From contig CAZPHC010000031.1 of assembly GCA_964586155.1 (NCBI GenBank), forward strand, positions 1 through 64,000: a stretch of DNA of 64,000 nucleotides. Reading direction: 5' to 3'. Below the pieces are notes generated by a model. It was not told the DNA's origin, searched no databases, and was given only the letters and a program-made list of their open reading frames with translations. Position 1 is the first letter of the stretch, and every line of letters starts with the position of its first letter. The stretch comes from SXNM01 sp964586155. Lineage in GTDB: Bacteria; Myxococcota_A; UBA9042. The position numbers and the translations under genes are program-made. Of this stretch, positions 9,808 through 18,621 are shown piece by piece.

Positions 9808-10605
9808 TCAGGCGCGTCGATCCAGGAGCTCGGGCGACTCCAGGACCTCACGCACGGTCTTGGCCAGCGTACCGCCCTGGAAGCCGTCGATGAAGCGGTG
9901 GTCGATGGTCGCGGTGATGGTCAGCTCGGTGCGGACGCCGACGACGCCGTCGATGACCGCCGGCCGGTCGCGCACCGCACCGACCAGCACCAGCAGCGGC
10001 ACGCGGGCGAACGGCGTCGGCGGCGCGAAGCCTTCGTCGAGGCCGAACATGCCGACACTCGTGATGATGCAGGAGCCGAACGGGAACTTCTCGACGCCGA
10101 GCGCGGGGATCTCCATGCCCAGCGCGCCGCCGAGCCAGCCGATGACAAAAAGCAGCGGCCGCAGCAAGAAGGTCGGCAGGATCTTGAGCAGCCCCTTGGA
10201 CTTCTCGAAGTCGGCGTCCTCCTTGCGGTGCAGCTTGCCGGCGCGGCTGCGCAGGTCGGCGGCGATCTCGGCGCAGGTCAGCGTGTCGGCGCGGGCGATC
10301 TTGGCCTTGCCGAGGTCGCCGCCCTCCTCGAGCGCGACGAGGTAGGTCACGTCGACCGTCTCGAAGGGTTCATAGGCGCCAAAAAGGATGCGGCCGTTGA
10401 GACCTGGGGTCTTGGTCAGCGCGATGGCCACGGCCTTGCCGACCAGGTGGGTGATCGTGACCTTCTCGCCCGTCTCGGCGCGGACCTTCTCGATATAGGC
10501 CATCGCCGGGCCTGCGTTGATCGTCAACTTGCCGTAGATATTGCCTTCTCGTGGCGCGGACCAGGTGGAGATCGCCAACTTGCGCCGGGTCGACATCTTG
10601 GCCAT
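9808..10605 (-). CDS. Stand-alone 2-oxoacid dehydrogenase acyltransferase (E2)-type catalytic domain protein
   Basis: A 265-residue protein with the fold and active-site motif of E2 acyltransferases. Near the C-terminus DHRFIDG (235-241) matches the family HRxxDG signature, with His236 and Asp240 as the expected catalytic pair. VTITHLVGKAVAIALTKTP near the N-terminus matches the family core. It has no lipoyl or E1/E3-binding domain, so it is not an ordinary pyruvate dehydrogenase E2. A hydrophobic insertion at about 143-163 (LPTFLLRPLLFVIGWLGG) may attach it to the membrane. It lies upstream of the acyl-CoA ligase on the same strand, which suggests an acyl-transfer step outside the classical complex. 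The substrate is unknown. Confidence 0.75.
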   Translation of the reverse strand: MAKMSTRRKLAISTWSAPREGNIYGKLTINAGPAMAYIEKVRAETGEKVTITHLVGKAVAIALTKTPGLNGRILFGAYEPFETVDVTYLVALEEGGDLGKAKIARADTLTCAEIAADLRSRAGKLHRKEDADFEKSKGLLKILPTFLLRPLLFVIGWLGGALGMEIPALGVEKFPFGSCIITSVGMFGLDEGFAPPTPFARVPLLVLVGAVRDRPAVIDGVVGVRTELTITATIDHRFIDGFQGGTLAKTVREVLESPELLDRRA

Positions 10606-10701
10606 CGGATCCTCCGTCGGGGCTCGCCCGCAGCTCGATGGCCCATCTTCGCAGGTTGGGTGGGATTTCGCACCCGTCGCGCGCGGCTGGCGACGAAGCC
10701 G

Positions 10702-12309
10702 TCAGCCGAGGTGGGCGTGGAAGGTCTCGGCGCGCGCCTGGGCCCACAGCCGCTGCCACTCGCCGTCGACGCAGCGCCCGTCGACCAGCTCGCCGGGGCG
10801 CAAGAAGTGGTAGAGCTCGCCGTAGTGGCGCACTTCGCTCGGGCTGACGCGGCGGTGGACGTGCTCGGGGCGTAGGTCGTCGGGGTGCTGCAGCCCCGAC
10901 GCGGCCATCAGCTCCAGCAGCGCCTCGACGGTCTCGCGCTGGAAGTCCTCGACCCGTGGTGCCTTGTCGGCGACGACGAGGCCCCGCTCGAGGCCCGGAT
11001 CCTGGGTCGCGACGCCGGTCGGGCAGTGGTTGCTGTTGCAGCGCAGCGCCTGGATGCAGCCGAGCGCGAACATCATGCCGCGCGCCGAGTTGCAGAGGTC
11101 CGCGCCGACGGCGAGCCGGCGCGCCATGTCGAAGCCGGTGATGATCTTGCCGCTGGCGATGATCTTGATCCGGCCGCGCAGCCCGCAGCCGACCAGCGCG
11201 TTGTGGACGAAGATCAGGGCCTCGGTGAGCGGCGCGCCCACGGAGTTGCTGAATTCCAGGGGCGCGGCGCCGGTGCCGCCCTCGCCGCCGTCGACGGTGA
11301 TGAAGTCGGGCGTGACGCCGCTCGCGACCATCGCCTTGCACATGGCCAGGAACTCATGGCGCTTGCCGATCGCGAGCTTGATGCCGATGGGCTTGCCGCC
11401 CGCGAGCTCGCGCAGCCGGTTGATGAAGGCGCAGAGCTCGAGCGGCGTGCCGAAGGCCCGATGCGCTGGCGGCGAGAGCACGTCCTGGCCCATCGGCACG
11501 CGGCGGATCCTGCTGATCTCCTCGGTGACCTTGGCCGCAGGCAAGATGCCGCCGTGGCCGGGCTTGGCCCCCTGCGAGAGCTTGATCTCGATCAGCTTGA
11601 CCTGCGGCAGCTGCGCGCGCTCGGCGAAGGCCTCGGGGTCGAAGCCTCCGTCCGGGCTGCGGCAGCCGAAGTAGCCGGTGCCGATCTGCCAGCAGAGGTC
11701 GCCGCCGGGCTCCAGGTGGTACGGCGACAGGCCGCCCTCGCCGGTGTTGTGGAAGAAGCCGCCGCGTCGGGCGCCCTCGTTCAACGCCAGCACCGCGCTG
11801 CGCGAGAGCGAGCCGTAGCTCATCGCCGAGATGTTGAGCAGCGCCGCCTCGTAGGGCTGCGTACATGCCGGGCCGCCGATGCGGATGCGCGGTTTGTGCA
11901 CCAGCTCCTGGTCGTGCAGGTGGTAGGCCATCATCGAGTGGTCCATCCACTCGTAGCCCACCTCGTAGACGTCGCGCTGGGTGCCGAAGGGCAGCGTGTC
12001 GAGCTCGCGCTTGGCGCGCTGGTAGACGATGCTGCGCTGCTCGCGATCCAGCGGTCGGCCGTCGTGGTTCTGCTCGATGAAGTACTGCACGATCTCGGGC
12101 CGAACCTTCTCCAGCAGGTAGCGGAAGTGGCCGATGATCGGAAAGTTGCGCAGGATCGCGTGGCGGGTCTGGACGACGTCGTAGGTGCCGCGCGCCACGA
12201 CCGGCAGCACGACCAGCAGCGAGAGCGCCGCCGGAGGCCAGGCCCAGGCCCAAAGGCCGATCGCGGCGAGGGTCAAGAAGGACCCGACCAGGAAGACGTT
12301 GCGAACCAT
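10702..12309 (-). CDS. FMN-binding glutamate synthase family protein, membrane-anchored
   Basis: A 535-residue protein related to the synthase domain of glutamate synthase but lacking the amidotransferase half. The N-terminus has two hydrophobic segments (VFLVGSFLTLAAIGLWAWAW and SLLVVLPVVARG), so it is probably membrane-bound. The core shows YGSLSRSAV, TGEGGLSPYH, KPGHGGILPAAKV and TVDGGEGGTGAAP, the FMN and 2-oxoglutarate-binding segments. CNSNHCPTGVATQDP supplies Cys for the [3Fe-4S] cluster. I start at the ATG at 12309, directly before the hydrophobic segment; upstream in-frame residues look non-coding. The physiological amide donor and the electron donor are not evident. It is divergent from the lipoprotein gene at 12536. 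Confidence 0.85.
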   Translation of the reverse strand: MVRNVFLVGSFLTLAAIGLWAWAWPPAALSLLVVLPVVARGTYDVVQTRHAILRNFPIIGHFRYLLEKVRPEIVQYFIEQNHDGRPLDREQRSIVYQRAKRELDTLPFGTQRDVYEVGYEWMDHSMMAYHLHDQELVHKPRIRIGGPACTQPYEAALLNISAMSYGSLSRSAVLALNEGARRGGFFHNTGEGGLSPYHLEPGGDLCWQIGTGYFGCRSPDGGFDPEAFAERAQLPQVKLIEIKLSQGAKPGHGGILPAAKVTEEISRIRRVPMGQDVLSPPAHRAFGTPLELCAFINRLRELAGGKPIGIKLAIGKRHEFLAMCKAMVASGVTPDFITVDGGEGGTGAAPLEFSNSVGAPLTEALIFVHNALVGCGLRGRIKIIASGKIITGFDMARRLAVGADLCNSARGMMFALGCIQALRCNSNHCPTGVATQDPGLERGLVVADKAPRVEDFQRETVEALLELMAASGLQHPDDLRPEHVHRRVSPSEVRHYGELYHFLRPGELVDGRCVDGEWQRLWAQARAETFHAHLG

Positions 12310-12535
12310 GATGCCTCGTGTCGGGACGATCGTCGCGGGGAGCGCGGGTGCCGCCTGGCGCAGGCCGGGGCGGGGGCCCGACCGCGTGTCGACGCAGGCT
12401 AGCGCGATCGGCCGCGGCCTGCACCCTGCGCCCCGATCCTGGCTCGGCGCGTGGCGGCGCCGCGGCTTGTCTTGGTCGATCGCCACAAAACGTGCACACT
12501 CCTCCGAGCCGCGTCGCCGCGCCCGGAGGATCCCG

Positions 12536-13840
12536 ATGCCCTCGATGTTCGAACGTCCGTCGCGCCGTCATCCCCTGCTGGAGGCCCGGATCTGCGCGCT
12601 CGTCGCAGCCATGACCCTCGCGGCCTGTGGCACGTCCGAGACGGGCGACGGCTCCACCACGACCGCCGACGGCGCCTCGCTCGCTGACGGCGCAGCCGCC
12701 GACGTGACCACCGACGCGGCCTCCAGCGACAGCGCCGCTGCCGACGTCGCGCCAGACGATGCCTCGTCCGACGACGTGGCCCTCGACGACGCTGCGCCGG
12801 GCGACGTCTCGCTCGACGGCGCCGCGGTGGACGACGTGGCCGCGGACAGCGCCGGCGACGCCGCGGACGCCACCGACGCCAAGGACGCCGCCGACGTCCT
12901 GGTCGATGACGCCGGCAATCCGCTCTGGTGCGGCAAGCCGTGCAAGGACGACGAGCTCTGTGAGGCCGGCAGCTGCGTGCCGAACAAGCCGCCCTGCGGC
13001 GGCCCCTGCGCCAGCGGCCTGTACTGCGACGTGACCAGCGGCACCTGCCAGACCAGCGTCTGCAAGCTGCCGTCGAGCTTCGGCCCGGCACAGAAGGTCG
13101 CGTCGCTGACCATCGCCGAGAGCAGCGACGGCTGCGACTTCAACGGCGACGGCAAGGCAGACAACGTCTTCGGCAAGCTGCTCAAGGTCTACCCGGCGGC
13201 CAACACCGAGCTGCAGAAGAGCATCAACGACGGCCTGTTCATCTTGCTGATGGACGCGCTCGGCTGGGACTTCACCGGCAAGCCCTTCGCCGTGCGCATC
13301 TGGCTCGCCGACTTCGCCTCCGAGAGCTCGGGCTGCTCGCCGACGAGCCCGGACGCCAACTGCAGCTACACCGTCGACGACAACAACTTCGCCGGCGGTC
13401 CGACCGGCGAGTGCAAGCCGCAGGCGACCGTCGAGCCGATGACCGTCGCGCCGGGCACGGGCGACCTCGGCGTTTTGTCCGGCGGCGGCGATGTCGGCAA
13501 GAAGATGACGATCGTGCTGCCGGTCGTCGGCGGCCTCGACTTCACGATGGCGGCGGTGCAGATCGACCAGGCCCAGGTCAAAGCGCCGGCCGGTTGGGCC
13601 GCGACGGTGGATGGGCGGATCTGCGGGGTCATGACGGTCGCCGACTTCGACAAGGCCCTGGCGTCGGTGCCGCCCGAAGGCTGGGCGAGCATCGACCTCG
13701 AGCCCGAGACGATCAAGCTGCTGGTGAAGGGCTTCTTGAACCCGGACATCGACCTGAACAAGGACGGCGTGCCGGACGCGATGAGCGTGGCGCTGCGCTT
13801 CAAGACCGTACCGGGCACGATCGTCGGCGTGACCTACTAG
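12536..13840 (+). CDS. Lipoprotein with long Ala/Asp-rich linker and EF-hand-like loops
   Basis: A 434-residue predicted lipoprotein of unknown function. The ATG at 12536 is chosen because ggagga lies five bases upstream and the signal peptide follows immediately (lipobox LAAC, Cys31). Residues of about 35-120 are a low-complexity Ala/Asp/Ser spacer. A short Cys-rich part follows (CGKPCKDDELC, CGGPCASGLYC). The C-terminal globular part has two Ca-binding-like loops, DFNGDGKADN and DLNKDGVPDA. It may be a surface or periplasmic binding protein (inference). It ends head-to-head with the HAD gene; the two stop codons overlap in the tetranucleotide ctag. Confidence 0.8.
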   Translation: MPSMFERPSRRHPLLEARICALVAAMTLAACGTSETGDGSTTTADGASLADGAAADVTTDAASSDSAAADVAPDDASSDDVALDDAAPGDVSLDGAAVDDVAADSAGDAADATDAKDAADVLVDDAGNPLWCGKPCKDDELCEAGSCVPNKPPCGGPCASGLYCDVTSGTCQTSVCKLPSSFGPAQKVASLTIAESSDGCDFNGDGKADNVFGKLLKVYPAANTELQKSINDGLFILLMDALGWDFTGKPFAVRIWLADFASESSGCSPTSPDANCSYTVDDNNFAGGPTGECKPQATVEPMTVAPGTGDLGVLSGGGDVGKKMTIVLPVVGGLDFTMAAVQIDQAQVKAPAGWAATVDGRICGVMTVADFDKALASVPPEGWASIDLEPETIKLLVKGFLNPDIDLNKDGVPDAMSVALRFKTVPGTIVGVTY

Positions 13841-14472
13841 CGGCGCGATCCGGGCTCGCGGCGCAATCCGGGGCCGGCGGCGAGCAGGCCGAGGTCGCGG
13901 AGCGCTGCGTCCAGGCTGGCCGCGTCGGTGAAGCGGTGCGCGTGCAGGCCGTGATCCCGGGCCGCGCGGCAGTTCTCCTCGCGATCGTCGACCAGCAGCG
14001 CCTCGGACGGCGCCGCGCCCAGGCGCGCACAGGCGCCGAGGTAGGCCTGCGGATCGGGCTTGCGCACCCCCGTCTCGCAGCTGACGTGGCTCCAGTCGAG
14101 CAGCGCCCCGAGCGGCGTGACCTCGGCGACCATCCGCCACCACACCGGGTAGTTCGAGAGCGCGGCCAGCGGCACCTCGCGATGCGCCAGCGCCTCGACC
14201 AGCGGCAGGACGCCGTCGATCATGCGGTAGCGGCTGCGCAGGAACGCCTCGAGCGCCGCGCCGTCGACCGAGCGCCCGTCGTGGAACATCGCGGCGTAGA
14301 ATTGGTCCGCGCTGAGCTCGCCGGTCTCGAAGCGCGGCCAGACCCCGGGCGCGAGGCCGCGCAGCAGGCTCTGCCGGTCGCAGCCAAAGAAGCTCTCGAT
14401 GCCGGCGAAGAACGGGTCGACGACCAGCGTGTCCATCACGTCGAAGAGCACGACGCGGATCTTGGCGCTCAT
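13837..14472 (-). CDS. HAD-superfamily hydrolase
   Basis: A 211-residue HAD-family hydrolase, probably a small-molecule phosphatase or dehalogenase-like enzyme. Visible motifs are I (VVLFDVMDTLV, with the DxxxT nucleophile pattern; the usual second Asp position is Met), II (ALSNYPVWW), III (GVRKPDPQAY, Lys) and IV (ALLVDDREEN). The start ATG overlaps the stop of the upstream C45 hydrolase gene by four bases (ATGA), so the two are translationally coupled. The substrate cannot be read from sequence. Confidence 0.85.
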   Translation of the reverse strand: MSAKIRVVLFDVMDTLVVDPFFAGIESFFGCDRQSLLRGLAPGVWPRFETGELSADQFYAAMFHDGRSVDGAALEAFLRSRYRMIDGVLPLVEALAHREVPLAALSNYPVWWRMVAEVTPLGALLDWSHVSCETGVRKPDPQAYLGACARLGAAPSEALLVDDREENCRAARDHGLHAHRFTDAASLDAALRDLGLLAAGPGLRREPGSRR

Positions 14473-15596
14473 GTGTCGATCGAGCCGCGCTCGCCGGCGA
14501 TGGCGAACGGCAACTGGCGCCAGACGCCGCGGTCGGCGGGGCCGCGGCAGGCCCAGAGCTCCAGGCGCGCCGGGATGGCGATGAGCACGGCGTTGGTGGC
14601 CGTGCCCTGATCGTCTTCCGGCAGGCGGTTGATCGAGTCGACGCCATCGCTGCGGTCGGCGAAGAGCGCGCGCAGGCTGGCGACGTCCTGGTTGTGCCGG
14701 CCGATCCAGGCGCCGGCGCGGTCGAGGCGGTGCGACGATGAGCTGGTCGGGGCCTCGCCCTCGAGCACGCGGTGGCCGTGGTCGAGGCAGTGGTTGGTGC
14801 GGCAGATCGGGCCGTTGCTGTCGGTGCGGCGCGTGACGCTCCAGGGCGTCGCCTCGAGCTCGACGAAGCCACCGGCGTCGGCCAGCCAGTAGGTATGGGC
14901 GCCCGAGCGCGGCGCCGACTGCACGACCTTGGCGGCCTCCTCGCGGCTGCGGCATTGCAGGGCCTGGTGCAGGATGTTCAGGTAGCCGACGCCGGGGCGG
15001 CTGCGCCAGGTCTTGATGTTGGTCGTGCCGACCGCGACGCCGTGCGCGTTCATGCCCATCAGCGAGGGCGCGCCCATGACCGTCACGGTCCAGGACTCCG
15101 GGCCGTTGTCGGGCTGGCGGTGCAGGCCGACGACGTAGTCGAGGTCGCCGACGTTGAGATCCCAGGTCTGGCCGGCGATGACCTCGCCGCCGATCGCGCG
15201 GTCCGGCGGCACCAGCACGGCCGTGCAGCCCTCGCGATCCACCGGCGGCGTCGCGAGCTTGGGCCCATCGCCCGAGAGCAGCAGCACGTCGCGCACGTCC
15301 GTCATGTTCGCGGCGGTGAACACCGCGATCGGATCGACGCCAGCGGCCGCGCACATCGCTTCGTGCTCGAGCACGCCGCTCGGCTGCCAGCGCTGCAGCA
15401 CGTCGTAGCAGCGCTGGCCACACACGAGCAGGGCCTCGATCGTCGCGCCGTCGCGGCCCGTCAGGTACTCGCGCGCCGCAGCGAAACGCATCTCGACGAA
15501 GTCGCCGAGCCTGCGGCCGAACGCCAGGCCTTGCTGCCGCCCCATCTCGGCTGGCGACCCGTGCAGGTGCAGTGTGTCGAGCTCGTACGCGGCCAT
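14469..15596 (-). CDS. C45-family autoproteolytic acyltransferase/hydrolase
   Basis: A 375-residue Ntn-hydrolase of the acyl-CoA:6-aminopenicillanate acyltransferase-like (C45) family. Members self-cleave before a Cys that becomes the N-terminal nucleophile and hydrolyse or transfer an acyl group on an amide. REGCTAVLVPP contains the likely Gly123-Cys124 cleavage site. AGQTWDLNVGD, MNAHGVAVGTTNI, GYLNILHQAL and CRTNHCLDHGH match the family core. The first good start is MAAYELDTLHLHG (ATG at 15596). It forms an operon with the HAD hydrolase. The natural substrate is unknown, and a signal peptide is not obvious. Confidence 0.82.
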   Translation of the reverse strand: MAAYELDTLHLHGSPAEMGRQQGLAFGRRLGDFVEMRFAAAREYLTGRDGATIEALLVCGQRCYDVLQRWQPSGVLEHEAMCAAAGVDPIAVFTAANMTDVRDVLLLSGDGPKLATPPVDREGCTAVLVPPDRAIGGEVIAGQTWDLNVGDLDYVVGLHRQPDNGPESWTVTVMGAPSLMGMNAHGVAVGTTNIKTWRSRPGVGYLNILHQALQCRSREEAAKVVQSAPRSGAHTYWLADAGGFVELEATPWSVTRRTDSNGPICRTNHCLDHGHRVLEGEAPTSSSSHRLDRAGAWIGRHNQDVASLRALFADRSDGVDSINRLPEDDQGTATNAVLIAIPARLELWACRGPADRGVWRQLPFAIAGERGSIDT

Positions 15597-15775
15597 CGTT
15601 CGCCTCCTCGCGCCATCCGTGGCGCGGATGCGCCCTTGTACCAAGCCGGTCGGCGTCGCGATAGCGCGCCCCGCGCGCACGGCCGCGCGCCGACGCCGAC
15701 GCGTCTCGTCAACACCGGACCGCTCCGCTACGATCCCGACCCGTCGCCTTGCGGGGCGTCAGCTGGGGAGAGGCC

Positions 15776-16582
15776 ATGTACGTCGATGTCCACGCGCACC
15801 TGATCCATCCGTCGTTCGCTGGCGACGAGGACGCCGCCGCGATCCGCGCCGCGACGGCCGGGGTCAGCCGCGTGATCGTCAACGGCCTCGAGCCGGTCAG
15901 CAATCGGGCGGTGCTGGCGCTCTGCCGCCGCCACGCCAACCTGCGGCCCGCGCTCGGCCTGTACCCCGTCGACGCCGGGGCCGCGGCGATCGACCGCGCC
16001 GCCTGGGCCCACGACTTCGCGCCGCCCGAGCCGGTGGACATCGCCGAGGTGCTGGCCGAGATCGAGTCCCATATCGACGAGATCATCGCCATCGGTGAGG
16101 TTGGACTCGACGCGCATTGGGCACCCGAGTCGCTCGGCGCCCAGGAGGAGGTGCTGCGCGCCTTCTGCCAACTGGCGGTGCGCCACGACAAGCCGCTGAT
16201 CCTGCACACGCGTCGGGCCGAGCAGCGCACGCTCGAGATCCTGCTCGAGCAGGGCGTGCGCCGCGCCGACTTCCACTGCTACGGCGGCAAGGTCAAGCTC
16301 GGCCAGCGCATCGCCGAGGCCGGCTACACGCTGTCGATCCCGCCGGTCGTCGAGCGTGGCGAGGCGTTCCAGGCGTTGGCCCGCGCGTTGCCGCTGGCGG
16401 CGATCCTGACCGAGACCGACTGCCCGTACATGGGCCCGGATCGCGGCGAGCGCAACGAACCCGCCAACGTCGTGCGCGGCGTCGCGGCGATCGCCGCGGC
16501 GCGCCAGGAGCCGCTGGAGCTGGTGCGGGACGCCATCGCCGCGACCTACCAACGCCTGTTCGGCGAGGATGTCGCGCCGTGA
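15776..16582 (+). CDS. TatD-family metal-dependent hydrolase
   Basis: A 268-residue TatD-type TIM-barrel hydrolase; known members are metal-dependent DNases or related phosphoesterases in the cytoplasm. Metal ligands are visible: HAHL near the N-terminus (His6, His8), IGEVGLD (Glu), PLILHTRRAE (His), DFHCYGG (His) and TETDCPYM (Asp). The ATG at 15776 places the HxH motif at the expected position. The stop overlaps the GTG start of the next gene, which implies coupled translation. Confidence 0.88.
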   Translation: MYVDVHAHLIHPSFAGDEDAAAIRAATAGVSRVIVNGLEPVSNRAVLALCRRHANLRPALGLYPVDAGAAAIDRAAWAHDFAPPEPVDIAEVLAEIESHIDEIIAIGEVGLDAHWAPESLGAQEEVLRAFCQLAVRHDKPLILHTRRAEQRTLEILLEQGVRRADFHCYGGKVKLGQRIAEAGYTLSIPPVVERGEAFQALARALPLAAILTETDCPYMGPDRGERNEPANVVRGVAAIAAARQEPLELVRDAIAATYQRLFGEDVAP

Positions 16583-17580
16583 GCGCCGCCGATCGCTGCT
16601 GGTTGGTCGTCGACCCCTCGGCGGCCCAGGTCGCGCTCTGCGCCGTCCGGCGGCGCGGTGAAGCCATGGAGGTCATCGACCGGGCGCTCCTGCTGCCACG
16701 GGACGAAGCGGCCCATGGCCTCGGGGCCGATGCGCCCGCCCTGGCCGGCGCGGTCGACCACGCCGTCACGCGGCTCGCGGCCCGCGGTGTCCGCAGCGCT
16801 GGCGCACCGCTCTGGCTCGTGCCGCGTCCCTGGCGCCGCGCTCGCGTGGTCGCGACCGCACCGGATCCAGCGCACACCATCCCGCTCGGCGCTGCGGTGG
16901 CGCTCGGGGCAGAGCAGCTACGCCTGCAGGCGGGCGAGGATGGCGCGGACCGACGCGACGCCCTGCACCTCGGGTTCGGCGCCGACGCCGGCCTGGTCCG
17001 CTGCGAGGGCCGCGTCCAGCTGCGCCGCGACGGCTCGCCGGTCGACCCGCGCGATCTCGCAGATGATCGGCCACGCGCGCTCGGGGCGTACGCGCTCGGC
17101 GTCGGCGATCCGCTCGACGCGCACGCCTTGCTCGACGCGTGGCGCAGCCAGGTGCCGACGACCCCCGACGAGCCCCTCTGGCCGCTGCGGGCGCTCGCCT
17201 ACCCATCGCGGCGCGCGGCCGCGGGCGACGTCGTCGCCCTTGCGCTGGCGACGGCGTCCCGCCAGGCCCTGGGCCGCTTGCTCGGGGAGCTGCTCTCGCT
17301 CTGGGATGTCGCCGTCGTGACGCTGCACCTGGGCGACCCCTGCCTGGCGACCTGGCTGGGGCTGGATCTCGCCGACGGTGCCAGCAGCGGTCTGTCCGAC
17401 CTGGACGGGGCGAGCACCGGCGAGGCGGGCCGCAGCGCCGCGGCGCACAGCTTCGCCTCGATGCGCCAGGGCACGACACTGCGCTGGTCGGTCATCGACC
17501 CCGACGCCGCCGCCCTCGGCGCGGTCCGCTGGCATCTGCGACTGCGCGACGGCCACGAGGCCGGGGCCAGGCAACCCTGA
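16579..17580 (+). CDS. Hypothetical protein co-translated with the TatD gene
   Basis: A 333-residue protein that I do not recognise. It starts at a GTG overlapping the TatD stop codon (gtga). The N-terminus WLVVDPSAAQVALCAV vaguely resembles the first phosphate-binding strand of ASKHA-fold kinases. A segment LGAYALGVGDPLDAHALLDA has the look of a helical cap, but no confident nucleotide-binding motif is present. No signal peptide or membrane segment is seen. It is followed by a strong hairpin at 17605-17640. Confidence 0.65.
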   Translation: MSAADRCWLVVDPSAAQVALCAVRRRGEAMEVIDRALLLPRDEAAHGLGADAPALAGAVDHAVTRLAARGVRSAGAPLWLVPRPWRRARVVATAPDPAHTIPLGAAVALGAEQLRLQAGEDGADRRDALHLGFGADAGLVRCEGRVQLRRDGSPVDPRDLADDRPRALGAYALGVGDPLDAHALLDAWRSQVPTTPDEPLWPLRALAYPSRRAAAGDVVALALATASRQALGRLLGELLSLWDVAVVTLHLGDPCLATWLGLDLADGASSGLSDLDGASTGEAGRSAAAHSFASMRQGTTLRWSVIDPDAAALGAVRWHLRLRDGHEAGARQP

Positions 17581-17604
17581 AGGAAGGATCGGGCCAAAAC
17601 GACC

Positions 17605-17640
17605 GACGGGGCCGGAGCGCGACCGCTCCGACCCCGTCGG
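17605..17640. terminator. GC-rich hairpin between convergent genes
   Basis: Sixteen-base arms (cgacggggccggagcg and cgctccgaccccgtcg) pair with one mismatch around a cgac loop. The hairpin sits between two convergent stop codons (17580 plus, 17663 minus), so it probably terminates transcription from both sides. There is no clear U tract, as is common in GC-rich deltaproteobacteria. Confidence 0.65.
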
Positions 17641-17662
17641 CGATGTCATCAAGCCCGTCGGA

Positions 17663-18421
17663 CTAGAGGCAGTAGCCCTGGAGGCACTGGATCAGGCCGA
17701 GGAAGGTCTGCTGCGCCGTCGCGGGTGCCTTGGTCATGCAGCCCTGGGAGCAGGCCTGGTTGCCGCCGCAGCCGCCGACGCAGGTCAGGATGCTCGCGCA
17801 ATCCTTGTCCGCGTCACAGGCCGTGGTCTCGTCCGAGCACTCGGCGAGCAGGCAGTCCTCGAGGCAGGCGCTGTCGTTCTGCGCGCACGCCGTGCCGGGG
17901 GTGTAGGCGCTCTTGACGCAGCCGGTCTTGACGCACAGCGCGATCGCACCGTAGGTCTTGAAGGCCTCGTCGCCGCTGAGGGTCTTGCACTTCTCGATGC
18001 AGGTCGTGCCGGTCACCTCCGCAGGCGGCGAGACCGGCGGCGTGGCCTGGCAGCCGCCGAGGCAGGCGTTGAGCTGCACGCACTTGGTGTTGGTCGTGCA
18101 GGCCGACATCTCCTTGCCGCACTTGTCGTTGCGGCAGCCGACCAGGCAGGTCTGGTCGGTCTGATCGCACTTGTCGTCGACCGGCGTGGTGTCGGCGGCG
18201 GTCGCGGTGTCGGTCGCGGTCGTGGTGTCGGCTGCGGTCGTGGTGTCGGCTGCGGTCGCGGTGTCGTCGGCGACGTCGCCGGTGGCGGTGGTGTCGCCAC
18301 CCGCGGTGGTCGTGTCGGTGGCCGCGGCGGTGCCGCTGCCGCTGTCCGAGCCACACGCCGTGGCCATGGTTGCGATCGTCGCCAGCAGCAACGTGATGAG
18401 GGTCTTGCTCGTGCGCATCAT
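17663..18421 (-). CDS. Cys-rich lipoprotein with Thr/Asp/Ala repeat linker
   Basis: A 252-residue predicted lipoprotein of unknown function. The signal peptide LITLLLATIATMATACG ends in a lipobox-like site. The linker is a Thr/Ala/Asp low-complexity stretch (TAADTTTAADTTTATDTATA) encoded by imperfect 18-bp DNA repeats at about 18185-18290. The mature part has Cys-rich repeats of the form CLVGCRNDKCGKEMSAC and CLEDCLLAECSDETTACDAD. Such repeats recur in myxobacterial surface lipoproteins. No catalytic residues are recognised. Confidence 0.8.
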   Translation of the reverse strand: MMRTSKTLITLLLATIATMATACGSDSGSGTAAATDTTTAGGDTTATGDVADDTATAADTTTAADTTTATDTATAADTTPVDDKCDQTDQTCLVGCRNDKCGKEMSACTTNTKCVQLNACLGGCQATPPVSPPAEVTGTTCIEKCKTLSGDEAFKTYGAIALCVKTGCVKSAYTPGTACAQNDSACLEDCLLAECSDETTACDADKDCASILTCVGGCGGNQACSQGCMTKAPATAQQTFLGLIQCLQGYCL

Positions 18422-18621
18422 CTTCTCCTGGAAACAACGCCGACCGTGTGTCAGCTGTGCGGCTCCGGTGGGAGCGAGGGATCCGTGGTCCGTGCCCCCA
18501 GCTGTGGGGGGCGAAGACTGTAACGACGTTGCCGAAATCTGGCAAGGCCGCGCAAGAGTGGATCACCCCGGGCAGGCCCGGCGACCTGTGCATCCGCGCA
18601 CAAGTCGTCGTCGTGTGGCGC

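Noticed and set aside
12310..12486. Longer N-terminus for the glutamate-synthase-like protein
   Set aside because: The extra 59 residues are low-complexity and would push the membrane segment inward; the region fits a divergent promoter better.
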